From an uncultured Eubacterium sp. (GTDB lineage Bacteria; Bacillota; Clostridia; Peptostreptococcales; Anaerovoracaceae): 8,810 nt of DNA. The notes below the pieces were generated by a model, which saw only the letters and a list, made by a program, of their open reading frames with translations, did no database searches and was not told the origin of the DNA. Location: contig URXI01000175.1 in the NCBI GenBank assembly GCA_900551775.1, forward strand, positions 1-8,810, written 5' to 3'. This document shows, one piece after another, positions 1 through 6,277 of this stretch; the first letter of the stretch is position 1, and the number at the start of each line of letters is the position of its first letter. The translations under genes and the position numbers were made by a program.

Positions 1-10
1 CGGGTGACAT

Positions 11-50
11 GAGTGCATAGGAGCGACGCTCCGTTATGCACTCGTTTTTT
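11..50 (+). terminator. Intrinsic terminator of an upstream off-window gene
   Basis: A 9-bp perfect stem (GAGTGCATA at 11-19 with TATGCACTC at 35-43) encloses an inner GGAG/CTCC stem (20-23 with 29-32), with G33-T34 as a bulge. It is followed at once by six T residues (45-50). This is a standard Rho-independent terminator reading on the + strand. No coding sequence can be assigned to the ten bases before it, so the gene it closes lies outside the window. Confidence 0.85.
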
Positions 51-59
51 ATAAAGTAG

Positions 60-88
60 TTGACATTATATGTAAAATATGATAAAAA
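60..88 (+). promoter_or_regulatory. Sigma-A-type promoter with extended -10
   Basis: A perfect -35 box TTGACA (60-65) is followed after 17 bp by TAAAAA (83-88), preceded by TGA (80-82), which forms an extended -10. It sits just after the terminator at 11-50 and 30 bp before the gene at 118, so it most likely drives that gene. The -10 is weak, but the -35, spacing and TGN element agree. Confidence 0.65.
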
Positions 89-117
89 TTAGGTAGAGGT
101 TTCGGAAAGAGGAAGTT

Positions 118-519
118 ATGGCTAGAGAATGGCAACAGACGAAATTCAAGGAGTATGTGATGCCAGACCCAGTGTATTATCAGAGCCTCTGGGCCGTCAG
201 AGACCTGGAGAGAATGGAGGTGCGTTTAAAAGAACTGAAAAAAGAGGAAAAGGCCTGCAGCAGCAGTCTGGTATGCGATAGCAGGAACACGACCATGCTG
301 AGCAGGCCGACAGAAAACCACGCTTTGGAGATGGCCATCCTGGAAGAACGGATCAGGGCAATCAGGGAGGCTCTTTCTATCGTGCCAGAGAGTTATCGTC
401 CATATGTCTTAAGCAATATCATTTTCAAAACGTCAGGGAAAGGGTACCCTAACAAGCTTTGGAGAATATGGAAACAACGGTTCCTTTTTCAAGTGGCAAA
501 GAATTTATCGATTATGTAG
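118..519 (+). CDS. Small ArpU/DUF1492-like (phage-type regulator-like) protein
   Basis: A 133-residue soluble protein with no signal peptide or membrane segment. The N-terminal half is charged and probably a coiled coil (around residues 27-45, rich in Glu, Lys and Leu). A middle stretch SRPTENHALE resembles the 'xPTE+xA' signature of small phage late-gene regulators (ArpU/RinA/DUF1492 type). The C-terminal segment KLWRIWKQRFLFQVAKNL is like the terminal helix of those proteins, where aromatic and basic residues precede a short HTH-like end. The start is ATG at 118 behind GAGGAAG (109-115). The gene stands alone between its own promoter (60-88) and the next promoter (575-603). A DNA-binding or regulatory role is inferred from resemblance only; no classical HTH can be proven by eye. 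It might regulate the downstream operon or be a prophage relic. Confidence 0.6.
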   Translation: MAREWQQTKFKEYVMPDPVYYQSLWAVRDLERMEVRLKELKKEEKACSSSLVCDSRNTTMLSRPTENHALEMAILEERIRAIREALSIVPESYRPYVLSNIIFKTSGKGYPNKLWRIWKQRFLFQVAKNLSIM

Positions 520-574
520 AGAACTGCGGACGAGATCAGATGCAAAAAATATTCCCTGAATGTAAAAAAATGTA

Positions 575-603
575 TTGAACGGGGAGGAAAAGTGTGGTAA
601 TAT
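575..603 (+). promoter_or_regulatory. Promoter of the Tad-like operon
   Basis: TTGAAC (575-580), a 17-bp spacer and TAATAT (598-603), preceded by TGG (595-597), form an extended -10 promoter. Transcription would start near 610, about 94 bp before the first gene of the operon at 704. It is the only good promoter seen upstream of the ten-gene block that runs to 7035. Confidence 0.7.
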
Positions 604-631
604 GATATTGAGAATAAATGGAAGTAAATGG

Positions 632-659
632 AAAGAGACTGCTGATGCGGTCTCTTTTT
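632..659 (+). terminator. Terminator-like hairpin in the operon leader (possible attenuator)
   Basis: AAAGAGAC (632-639) pairs with GTCTCTTT (650-657), with a loop of about ten bases, inside the run TTTTT (655-659). It could end transcripts of the gene at 118. However, it lies only about 20-45 nt downstream of the start expected from the promoter at 575-603, so transcripts of the Tad-like operon must pass through it. A direct repeat TAAATGGAA (615-623 and 625-633) lies just before it, and the second copy touches the stem. Termination versus attenuation cannot be decided from sequence. Confidence 0.6.
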
Positions 660-703
660 CTTTTGTCTATTCTCTAATGTGAAAGAAAGGAGGAACAGAA
701 AAG

Positions 704-1660
704 ATGAAGGTTTTGAGACGAAGTGCGGGTATCGTCATTCTATTGGTGTTGATGACGGCAACGGTATTTGCAGATTATACGATCGGCTGGCCATCAGAGG
801 GAACCATTTCTCTCATTGGAGCATCCGCAGCCGATGTGAAATGTGGAGGAGAGCTGAACGCATCTTCCTATTTACTCAACACAGGAGAGAAGGTGTCTTT
901 CCAACTGATTCCAGGCGCATCACCGCCCGACTTTATGGGCAGGGCTGCACATAACAGAAGTGCTGAGTATGTCTATCAGGGAATCTGCGAGTATATGCTC
1001 AGAATCGAAGGAAAAGATTATCTGACGGACTCATTGAGCTATAGTTTTTCTGAACCAGGTGATTATGAGGTGAGAGGGTATATTACTTACAGGTGGCAGA
1101 CGAATAAGGCCACCTCAGGATTCCCCAAATACTACTACAAGCAGCGTATCATGTCCAGGATCATCAGAGTCAGCAATTTAGAGGATGCAGTTGCACCGGA
1201 ACAGCCCGGACCACCCGACGGAAATGTTGAGGAAAAAGAGGAGGTTATCAAACCGACGCTGAAGGGAATGGTTTCTCATACAGAAGACTGGGAAAAAAAC
1301 AGAAAACGATTCAACGCCGATTGTATGACCAGTGGCAATGAACAGCAGCAGAGAGACAGTGATGTTTTTTGGTCGGGAGAAAAGTTTTGCCTGTCAGCCG
1401 TCGCTACGGGAAAAGAGCAGCCCCAGACGATTACGGTAAAGATTCGAAACCATCCATACCAAACCACACTTCACAGGAATGGAGATTCATGGGAAGGCGT
1501 GCTCTTTGACAAATCCATGATTGACAGATGGGGAAGAGATGGACCGGAAACGCTGCAGTTTGTATTTTCAGCTGTCATAGATGGCAGTTATTGCGAAGAT
1601 ATCCAGCGAGTAATCGTAGATGATCTGCATAAATATTGGCTGATGCATAGAAAGGAATAA
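704..1660 (+). CDS. Secreted two-domain surface protein, first gene of the Tad-like operon
   Basis: A 318-residue protein with a clear Sec signal peptide: basic MKVLRR, a hydrophobic core (about residues 9-22) and a likely cleavage site VFA-DYT after residue 23. There is no lipobox Cys and no C-terminal anchor or LPXTG. Residues 24-158 look beta-rich; the stretch YSFSEPGDYEVRGYITYRW (113-131) has the PGDY turn typical of PKD/Ig-like folds. Residues 160-186 form a Pro/Glu-rich linker, and residues 187-310 a second beta-rich domain with SGEKFCLSA and HRNGDSWEGVLF motifs. The start is ATG at 704 with AAAGGAGG at 686-693. Only two bases separate it from the CpaB-like gene, so it is in the operon. 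Its function is unknown. From context it may be an extracellular assembly factor, tip protein or adhesin; I do not recognise a named family. Confidence 0.8.
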   Translation: MKVLRRSAGIVILLVLMTATVFADYTIGWPSEGTISLIGASAADVKCGGELNASSYLLNTGEKVSFQLIPGASPPDFMGRAAHNRSAEYVYQGICEYMLRIEGKDYLTDSLSYSFSEPGDYEVRGYITYRWQTNKATSGFPKYYYKQRIMSRIIRVSNLEDAVAPEQPGPPDGNVEEKEEVIKPTLKGMVSHTEDWEKNRKRFNADCMTSGNEQQQRDSDVFWSGEKFCLSAVATGKEQPQTITVKIRNHPYQTTLHRNGDSWEGVLFDKSMIDRWGRDGPETLQFVFSAVIDGSYCEDIQRVIVDDLHKYWLMHRKE

Positions 1661-1662
1661 CT

Positions 1663-2232
1663 GTGGGAAAAGGAAAAAAAGTCATAGGGATCTTGCTGAT
1701 TCTGATTAGTATTGCAGCGTTGTTCACCTGGGAGAAATGGGGCAAGAACAGATTCCTATATGAAGACGTATTGGTGTTTACACAGAACATCGAAAAAGGA
1801 ACTGTGATTACAGAAGAGATGATCGACACTGTAAAAATGGATGCCGGTGAGGAAGATCAATTAGAAAGCGGAGATAAGAAAAAGATTATCGGTCGTGAAG
1901 CAGCCTTTTTTATTCACAAAGGAGCACCGCTTTTCAAAGAATATTTTATGGAGGAAGGACTGACGGCAAATAGGGAACAGGATCGATATATTTTGTCAAT
2001 TCCTGATGACTGGTTGTTGTCTGCACCGAAGACCATCTCTCGCGGCGACAGAGCATATTTTTACTTTAACGGAAAATTTATAACCTCCGCCTTGGTTTCT
2101 TTCGCAGAGGAAGAAGGGAAATCTTTTGAAGTCGTGGTATCGTCCAGGCAGGCGGAAGCTCTCTCAAAAATCGCCAGTCGTGGAGACGAGATGATTATAA
2201 CCTATACGACGCAATCCATTTCCCCAAAATAA
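1663..2232 (+). CDS. cpaB: CpaB/RcpC-like SAF-domain pilus assembly protein
   Basis: A 189-residue protein starting at GTG (1663), behind AAAGGA (1651-1656) in the tail of the preceding gene. Residues about 6-22 form one N-terminal membrane helix, leaving the rest outside the membrane. Residues about 36-98 match the SAF fold of CpaB/RcpC proteins: VLVFTQNIEKGTVITEEMI followed by IIGREAAFFIHKGAPLFKEYF, the 'G.va...I.kGepl....l' pattern. Known CpaB proteins are envelope components of Tad pili, often 250 residues or more, so this one is short. The C-terminal part (about 105-185) is beta-rich and may correspond to the second CpaB domain. Position just before CpaE- and CpaF-like genes supports the call. 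In a Gram-positive cell without a secretin its partner is unclear. Confidence 0.7.
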   Translation: MGKGKKVIGILLILISIAALFTWEKWGKNRFLYEDVLVFTQNIEKGTVITEEMIDTVKMDAGEEDQLESGDKKKIIGREAAFFIHKGAPLFKEYFMEEGLTANREQDRYILSIPDDWLLSAPKTISRGDRAYFYFNGKFITSALVSFAEEEGKSFEVVVSSRQAEALSKIASRGDEMIITYTTQSISPK

Positions 2233-2243
2233 TAGGAGGTAGT

Positions 2244-2990
2244 ATGAAAAAAATAATTGGAATTTTTGGCGGAGACAGCCAGGTAGGCACGACGATGATT
2301 TCCCAATCTATAGCCGAATGCCTGAAAGACTGCGGCAGGCAAGTGCTTTTGATTAAGGGCAGCGGAAAGTATGGGGAGGAATTTATGAATGGTGACGGCA
2401 GGTATTCACTTGATGACATCAAGGCAAATATTATCAGCGGAAAAGTGTCTTATGAAGATATTGAACAGGTGATGACGGAGTCCAAAGGAATCTCTGTCAT
2501 ACCATCTGTGAGGAATCCCTTCACTTCAAAATACTATCCAGAGAATACCTATGAAGTGATGCTCGCTTCTGTGACCGATGAGTTTGACTATATCGTCATC
2601 GATGCGGGAAATGACGCAAACCTGGGTCTCATGATTTCTGCCTTGAACATGTCGGACAGCAGGTATTTTGTTACGACACAGCAATCAAAAGTTATTCATC
2701 GTCTGATTCAGATGAGGAAGAATATTACACAGCCGCTGGGGTTGGAAGGTCATTTGATTATCAATAAATATATGAAGGACCCGGCTCTATTTTTGAAGAG
2801 GGATATCGAGAACCTTTGTGAAATGGCGGATGCATCGTTAGTTCCCTACTTGGAATATGGCTGGCAGATGGAGATGGAGGGAAGGACACTGATGCATTTC
2901 CATAAATTTGCAAAATCCATCGAAAACATTGTAGACGAGTTTGAAGAAACTTCAAAGAAGGAAAAGATATGGAAAAAGAGTTTTGCTTAG
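2244..2990 (+). CDS. cpaE: CpaE/TadZ-like MinD/ParA-family protein with atypical Walker A
   Basis: A 248-residue cytoplasmic protein of the MinD/ParA P-loop superfamily. The N-terminal beta strand and loop read KKIIGIFGGDSQVGTTMISQ (2-21). Both lysines of the canonical KGGxGKTT motif are missing (D11 and T16 stand in their places). TadZ/CpaE proteins are known for an atypical Walker A, which fits the context. DEFDYIVIDAG (112-122) is the switch/Walker B strand with D120, and residues 138-145 (DSRYFVTT) follow as the next strand. It probably localises the pilus machine, as TadZ does, and may bind nucleotide weakly or not at all. The start is ATG at 2244, close behind AGGAGGT (2234-2240). Its 3' end overlaps the next gene by 22 bp, suggesting coupled translation. 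Confidence 0.75.
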   Translation: MKKIIGIFGGDSQVGTTMISQSIAECLKDCGRQVLLIKGSGKYGEEFMNGDGRYSLDDIKANIISGKVSYEDIEQVMTESKGISVIPSVRNPFTSKYYPENTYEVMLASVTDEFDYIVIDAGNDANLGLMISALNMSDSRYFVTTQQSKVIHRLIQMRKNITQPLGLEGHLIINKYMKDPALFLKRDIENLCEMADASLVPYLEYGWQMEMEGRTLMHFHKFAKSIENIVDEFEETSKKEKIWKKSFA

Positions 2991-4396
2991 AAGAGTATCT
3001 CAATAAGGCACTTTCAAAAGAAGAGACAAAGGAATCTTCTTTCATGGAGCAGTTTTATGCAGTATGCCAGGTAGTAGAAGCAGAATTTGATAAAGAGTGG
3101 AACGAGACGGACGACGAATCCAAGAACCGCAAATTGGAAAGAGAAAAACGGGCAATCATGGGATTCGAAGAAGAAACCAGATTTTATAAGGAGAAGATAA
3201 AAGAAATTCTCAGAGATAAGAAGCTTTCGGACAGGTGGCATCCCGACTGGTATCCGGATTTGTGTGAAGGTGTTTTTGCAGAGCTTTATGGTTTGGCAGG
3301 CTTAGCGCCCTGGGCTTACGATATGGAAGCAAAATATAAGACGTCGTCATCTGCAAAACTGATAGGGGATCGACTTTATTGTCTGATTGACGGCAGATCA
3401 GAGCTGCAGCCGCAGAGAATTACTGCCCGGCGCAGACAGCAGCTGAAGCGGACACTGCTGTTAGCAACGCCGTATGAGCGCCTGGAGTACGGATTTCATG
3501 AAGTTTACCTTCGCAATGGGATTCGTATTACGATTTACTCCGGTGAGCGGACAAAGGACGGGCAGGATGTCATGGTTTTTCGTAAGTACGTGCTGGAGGA
3601 ACTGACCTTTGAAAATTTAGCAGAAAAAGGAACCATACCACCAGAAGCCATAGACTTGTTTCACAAGATGATCGCCATCGGATTTAATGTTATTTTTGCT
3701 GGTCAGGTTCGTTCTGGCAAGACGACGTTTATGCAGATTTGGCAGAGAAACGAAGATCCTTCTCTTGAAGGGCTGGCGATCGCTACCGATCCAGAGACAC
3801 CCTGGCATCAAATTATGCCGCAGGCACCGATCATGCAGCTGATAGCCGACGGCTCGCAACTGGAGAGCATAACGAAATCGCTCTTAAGAGGCGACAACGA
3901 TTATGTTTTATTGGAGGAGATGCGAGATGCAGCGGCTTTTAGCTTGGCTCTGGACATCACTTCGACAGGAACGACCAGGAGCAAAGCTACGATTCACGAT
4001 AGTGATGGCCTGAATATCCCCTACAAGATGGCTTCTAAAATCAGAGAGAGGTATGGAGGCCACACAAAAGAGCTGATTGCACAGGTTTTTAAGAATTTTG
4101 ACTATGTAATAGAGCTATGCCAGCTGCCAGAAGATAAAGGGAAAAAAGTGATGAAAGGCATATTGGAATACGACTACGATATGGAAAATGACAGGGTTTT
4201 GGCAAGGCGCATCTGCAGTTACGATTTTCTTCAGAAGTGTTGGTATTGGAATGGAAGTGATGGAACATTAAAGATGGATAAATACCCTGAACAGAAGAAA
4301 GAAATTGAACAGATGATGAAACTGCTCGATACCCTGTCTGCCGTGCATCATCTGACAGGACAAACGGTCATTTATCCGGCTTATTATAAGGAGTAA
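2969..4396 (+). CDS. cpaF: CpaF/TadA-like secretion ATPase (GspE/VirB11 superfamily)
   Basis: A 475-residue cytoplasmic ATPase that would power pilus assembly. Residues 1-160 are a charged N-terminal region typical of CpaF. The sequence VMVFRKYVLEELTFENL (201-217) is the strand-helix entering the motor domain. Walker A is GQVRSGKTT (245-253), the Walker B region is DYVLLEEMRD (311-320) with catalytic Glu at 317, and the His box is KATIHDSD (339-346) with H343. Departures from the family: the usual LRxRPD before Walker B reads LRGDND, and the usual TGHxG reads TGTTR. The start at 2969 uses AAGGA (2958-2962) and lies inside the preceding gene. TadB- and TadC-like genes follow directly, as in Tad loci. 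The assignment to the CpaF family is firm; the substrate is inferred from neighbours. Confidence 0.88.
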   Translation: MEKEFCLEEYLNKALSKEETKESSFMEQFYAVCQVVEAEFDKEWNETDDESKNRKLEREKRAIMGFEEETRFYKEKIKEILRDKKLSDRWHPDWYPDLCEGVFAELYGLAGLAPWAYDMEAKYKTSSSAKLIGDRLYCLIDGRSELQPQRITARRRQQLKRTLLLATPYERLEYGFHEVYLRNGIRITIYSGERTKDGQDVMVFRKYVLEELTFENLAEKGTIPPEAIDLFHKMIAIGFNVIFAGQVRSGKTTFMQIWQRNEDPSLEGLAIATDPETPWHQIMPQAPIMQLIADGSQLESITKSLLRGDNDYVLLEEMRDAAAFSLALDITSTGTTRSKATIHDSDGLNIPYKMASKIRERYGGHTKELIAQVFKNFDYVIELCQLPEDKGKKVMKGILEYDYDMENDRVLARRICSYDFLQKCWYWNGSDGTLKMDKYPEQKKEIEQMMKLLDTLSAVHHLTGQTVIYPAYYKE

Positions 4397-4399
4397 GAA

Positions 4400-5350
4400 A
4401 TGAATATAGCAAAACTGACATATGTGCTCTATTTTATTGGATTGGCAATCTGGCAGTACCCACTCCTATATTCGTTATATCTGGCAGGCAGGAATAGAAT
4501 ACGAATCCGGCGGAACCTGAGACATCTGACTGACGATGAGAGATTGAAGCGGTACGGGAGTTTCAGTGAACACATAAAAATGGCCGTGGAAGGTGCAGAT
4601 ATGAATCGACTTTTCGCTAATCCAGAGACTTTTTATCTGGTCAGTGCAATTCTCTTTTTAGGATCGTCTTCTATTGCAGCATTGGCGGTAGGCCCATCTA
4701 TGGCACTGTGTTTCGGAGGTTTCATGGGAGCCGTGCCATATTGTGCAATTATGGCACGGCTCTACAGCCAGAGAGTAGCCAGATCAAGAGAAGGGGATAT
4801 TTTGGTGCAGGAGCTGCTCAACAACTATAAAATACACATGTACAACATGAAAGAGGCTGTGGAGATCACGGCATTCACCATAGAAGGTGCACCAGGAGCA
4901 AAACGAATCCTTTTAAATCTGGCTAAAGGTCTCAATAATGCGGCAACGAAAGAGGAAGTAGAAAAACTGCTGGCGGTATTCCGTTATTCGCTTGATACCG
5001 CCTGGGGCAATGTGCTGGCATCCAATATATATTTCGCTTATGTGCATGGAAACAGAGTGGAACAGGCTCTGGAAGACCTGCTGTCCAGCATAACCAAGAG
5101 CAGAAAGGTCATCGAGCACGGAAAGCGAGAAAATAATGAGGCCAGATTAATGCTGAAATATCTCGCACCGATTAGCTATGCTCTTTCTGTTATCGGAGCT
5201 TGTAAATACTTTGGATTTACTCTTGGGAAATTCATTAAGTATCAATGGGGTACGCCTTTGGGGCTGAAGTGGTTCATGATCATGGTCATGATTTATGTTG
5301 TCGGAATTCTTGTAAATGGATTTTTCTCCAGAGAGAAGATGGATATATAG
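4400..5350 (+). CDS. tadB: TadB-like type II secretion F-domain membrane protein
   Basis: A 316-residue polytopic membrane protein. Hydrophobic segments lie at about residues 8-29, 77-97, 100-119, 255-275 and 290-310. The cytoplasmic part at about 125-250 has the T2SF-like helical arrangement: an EGDILVQELLNNY start, a basic or acidic middle and the closing KSRKVIEHGKRENNEARLMLKYLAP before a membrane helix. TadB-type proteins form the inner-membrane platform that couples the ATPase to the pilin. The start is ATG at 4400 behind AAGGAG (4388-4393), three bases after the cpaF stop. A perfect 13-bp inverted repeat (4728-4762) lies in the codons for the third membrane segment. Family assignment rests on topology, length and gene order. 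Confidence 0.78.
   Translation: MNIAKLTYVLYFIGLAIWQYPLLYSLYLAGRNRIRIRRNLRHLTDDERLKRYGSFSEHIKMAVEGADMNRLFANPETFYLVSAILFLGSSSIAALAVGPSMALCFGGFMGAVPYCAIMARLYSQRVARSREGDILVQELLNNYKIHMYNMKEAVEITAFTIEGAPGAKRILLNLAKGLNNAATKEEVEKLLAVFRYSLDTAWGNVLASNIYFAYVHGNRVEQALEDLLSSITKSRKVIEHGKRENNEARLMLKYLAPISYALSVIGACKYFGFTLGKFIKYQWGTPLGLKWFMIMVMIYVVGILVNGFFSREKMDI
4728..4762. repeat. Perfect 13-bp inverted repeat inside the tadB-like gene
   Basis: GAGCCGTGCCATA (4728-4740) is the exact reverse complement of TATGGCACGGCTC (4750-4762). The 9-base loop (4741-4749) contains TTG and CAA, which could pair further. No T-run follows, so it does not look like a terminator. It is the strongest hairpin I found inside a gene in this window and falls in the third predicted membrane segment and the start of the cytoplasmic loop. 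Confidence 0.85.
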
Positions 5351-5359
5351 GTAATAAAA

Positions 5360-5953
5360 ATGATGAAAATAAAGACGACGACAGGATTTAAAGTCAGGAG
5401 ATTAGCCGGCTATACCAAGAACCTGCTGCCGGCTATATCAGAAAAAAGCCGGCGGGACCTGGCAGTAAAGTGGAGATTGCTTTACAGTGATAAGGCAGAA
5501 AAAGAAGTCTTCCACTGCTGTATTATTCTTAAAAATCTGGCCATTGTGCATCGTGAAATGCCTATGTCTTCCGATTTTATATTGGAACAGCTTATGGAAA
5601 GCAGCAAAACATTGAGAAATACTTTTGCCGATATGTTGTCAGCTTATCGAAACGGAAAGGGGGAAGATGCGTTTTCCATCTTCTACTCCAGGATCCCCAT
5701 TAAAGAGGCCAAAAGTTTTGCCAACATCTTGAGTAAAATGGATCAGATCAATCCGGCTGAATTGGTCACACATATGACAGCTTTTGAGGAAACTTTTGCC
5801 TCTCAGCGGATGACAAAGGGCATGAAACGAGCAGAGCGGAAAAGTCTGCTCACAACAATGATAGCGACGGCGTCAATCTTCGCTATACTGCTTAATTTCA
5901 CCATTGTGGTAGTTTTCATGGATACGCTGAACTTGCTGGGGCAGGTATTTTAA
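5360..5953 (+). CDS. tadC: Short TadC-like type II secretion F-domain protein
   Basis: A 197-residue protein with a long cytoplasmic helical part and one clear membrane helix near the C-terminus (about residues 162-188). The stretch ETFASQRMTKGMKRAERKSLLTTMI before that helix is like the end of T2SF domains. TadC proteins are usually around 300 residues with additional N-terminal helices, so this copy appears to lack the N-terminal membrane part. The ribosome binding site is weak (ATAGGTAA at 5347-5354). ATG at 5360 or the adjacent ATG at 5363 could be used. Position directly after a TadB-like gene and before pilin-like genes supports the assignment. It may dimerise with the TadB-like protein, as TadB/TadC are thought to do. 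The family call is moderate because the residue signature is thin. Confidence 0.68.
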   Translation: MMKIKTTTGFKVRRLAGYTKNLLPAISEKSRRDLAVKWRLLYSDKAEKEVFHCCIILKNLAIVHREMPMSSDFILEQLMESSKTLRNTFADMLSAYRNGKGEDAFSIFYSRIPIKEAKSFANILSKMDQINPAELVTHMTAFEETFASQRMTKGMKRAERKSLLTTMIATASIFAILLNFTIVVVFMDTLNLLGQVF

Positions 5954-5969
5954 AAGATAGGAGGGACAT

Positions 5970-6128
5970 ATGAAAAATTTGATTATTATCATTGGCACCA
6001 TACTGCTGGGTGTTATCATCGTCAATACAATGGTGCTGGGAGACAGTGATACTTCTCTGCAGGGAGCGGCACAGAATGTGGTAGAACAAGGTGTTAACAG
6101 CATCAACTCCATGGAAATAGGAGAATGA
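5970..6128 (+). CDS. Tiny Flp-like pilin candidate, copy 1
   Basis: A 52-residue protein starting at ATG 5970 with a strong TAGGAGGG site (5957-5964) and ending at TGA 6126-6128. It has a two-residue MK start, an uninterrupted hydrophobic helix (residues 4-23), then a short soluble tail beginning GDSDTSLQGAAQNVV. Size and shape match Flp-type pilins, which are small and mostly one helix. It lacks the usual Flp processing signature (Gly followed by a Glu-Tyr pair five to six residues on). It aligns with the next gene: both have MK at 1-2, IIG at 7-9, LG at 13-14, N19, and GD-x-DSL or GD-x-DTSL after the helix. It lies 16 bp after the TadC-like gene. The major-subunit role is inferred. Confidence 0.72.
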   Translation: MKNLIIIIGTILLGVIIVNTMVLGDSDTSLQGAAQNVVEQGVNSINSMEIGE

Positions 6129-6130
6129 AT

Positions 6131-6271
6131 ATGAAGGAGTTCGTTATGATTATCGGAATGATTGTCTTGGGCTGTCTCATTTTTAATATGATAGCAGGTG
6201 ACAAGGACAGTCTGAAGAGTGCCAGTGCAGGCGTTATGGAAAAGACCATAGAGATGTATGAGGAGCAGTGA
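6131..6271 (+). CDS. Tiny Flp-like pilin candidate, copy 2
   Basis: A 46-residue protein paralogous to the one at 5970-6128. It has MKEFVMIIG at the N-terminus, a hydrophobic helix to about residue 22, then GDKDSLKSA and an acidic tail ending EMYEEQ. Two in-frame ATGs are possible. The one at 6125 overlaps the previous stop but lies only one base from AGGAG (6119-6123), while the one at 6131 has seven bases of spacing and is preferred. It has no Cys pair, no Glu at position +5 after a Gly, and no Flp EY motif. A duplicated minor or alternative subunit is likely. The gap from copy 1 is two bases, and the next gene begins six bases after its stop, so all are co-transcribed. Confidence 0.68.
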   Translation: MKEFVMIIGMIVLGCLIFNMIAGDKDSLKSASAGVMEKTIEMYEEQ

Positions 6272-6277
6272 TCATCA

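Noticed and set aside
468..578. A 36-residue open frame overlapping the end of the 118-519 gene
   Set aside because: It has only a weak binding site (GGAGA directly before ATG), runs into the next promoter, and the other frame has family-like sequence at this place.
618..677. A 19-codon leader peptide spanning the attenuator-like hairpin
   Set aside because: The ATG is about eight bases from the expected transcription start and has no ribosome binding site; the codons show no amino-acid run that would suggest attenuation by translation.
679..954. Alternative frame over the start of the secreted protein gene
   Set aside because: It starts on a non-ATG codon without a suitable binding site and overlaps a gene with a clear signal peptide and AAAGGAGG.
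2318..2341. TGCCTG/CAGGCA inverted repeat in the cpaE-like gene
   Set aside because: Only six pairs with an 11-base loop; expected by chance in a window of this size.
5405..5453. GCCGGC three times within 49 bp, two as GCCGGCTATA with period 23
   Set aside because: It is short, in different reading frames and within the tadC-like gene; it is likely chance, with no regular structure.
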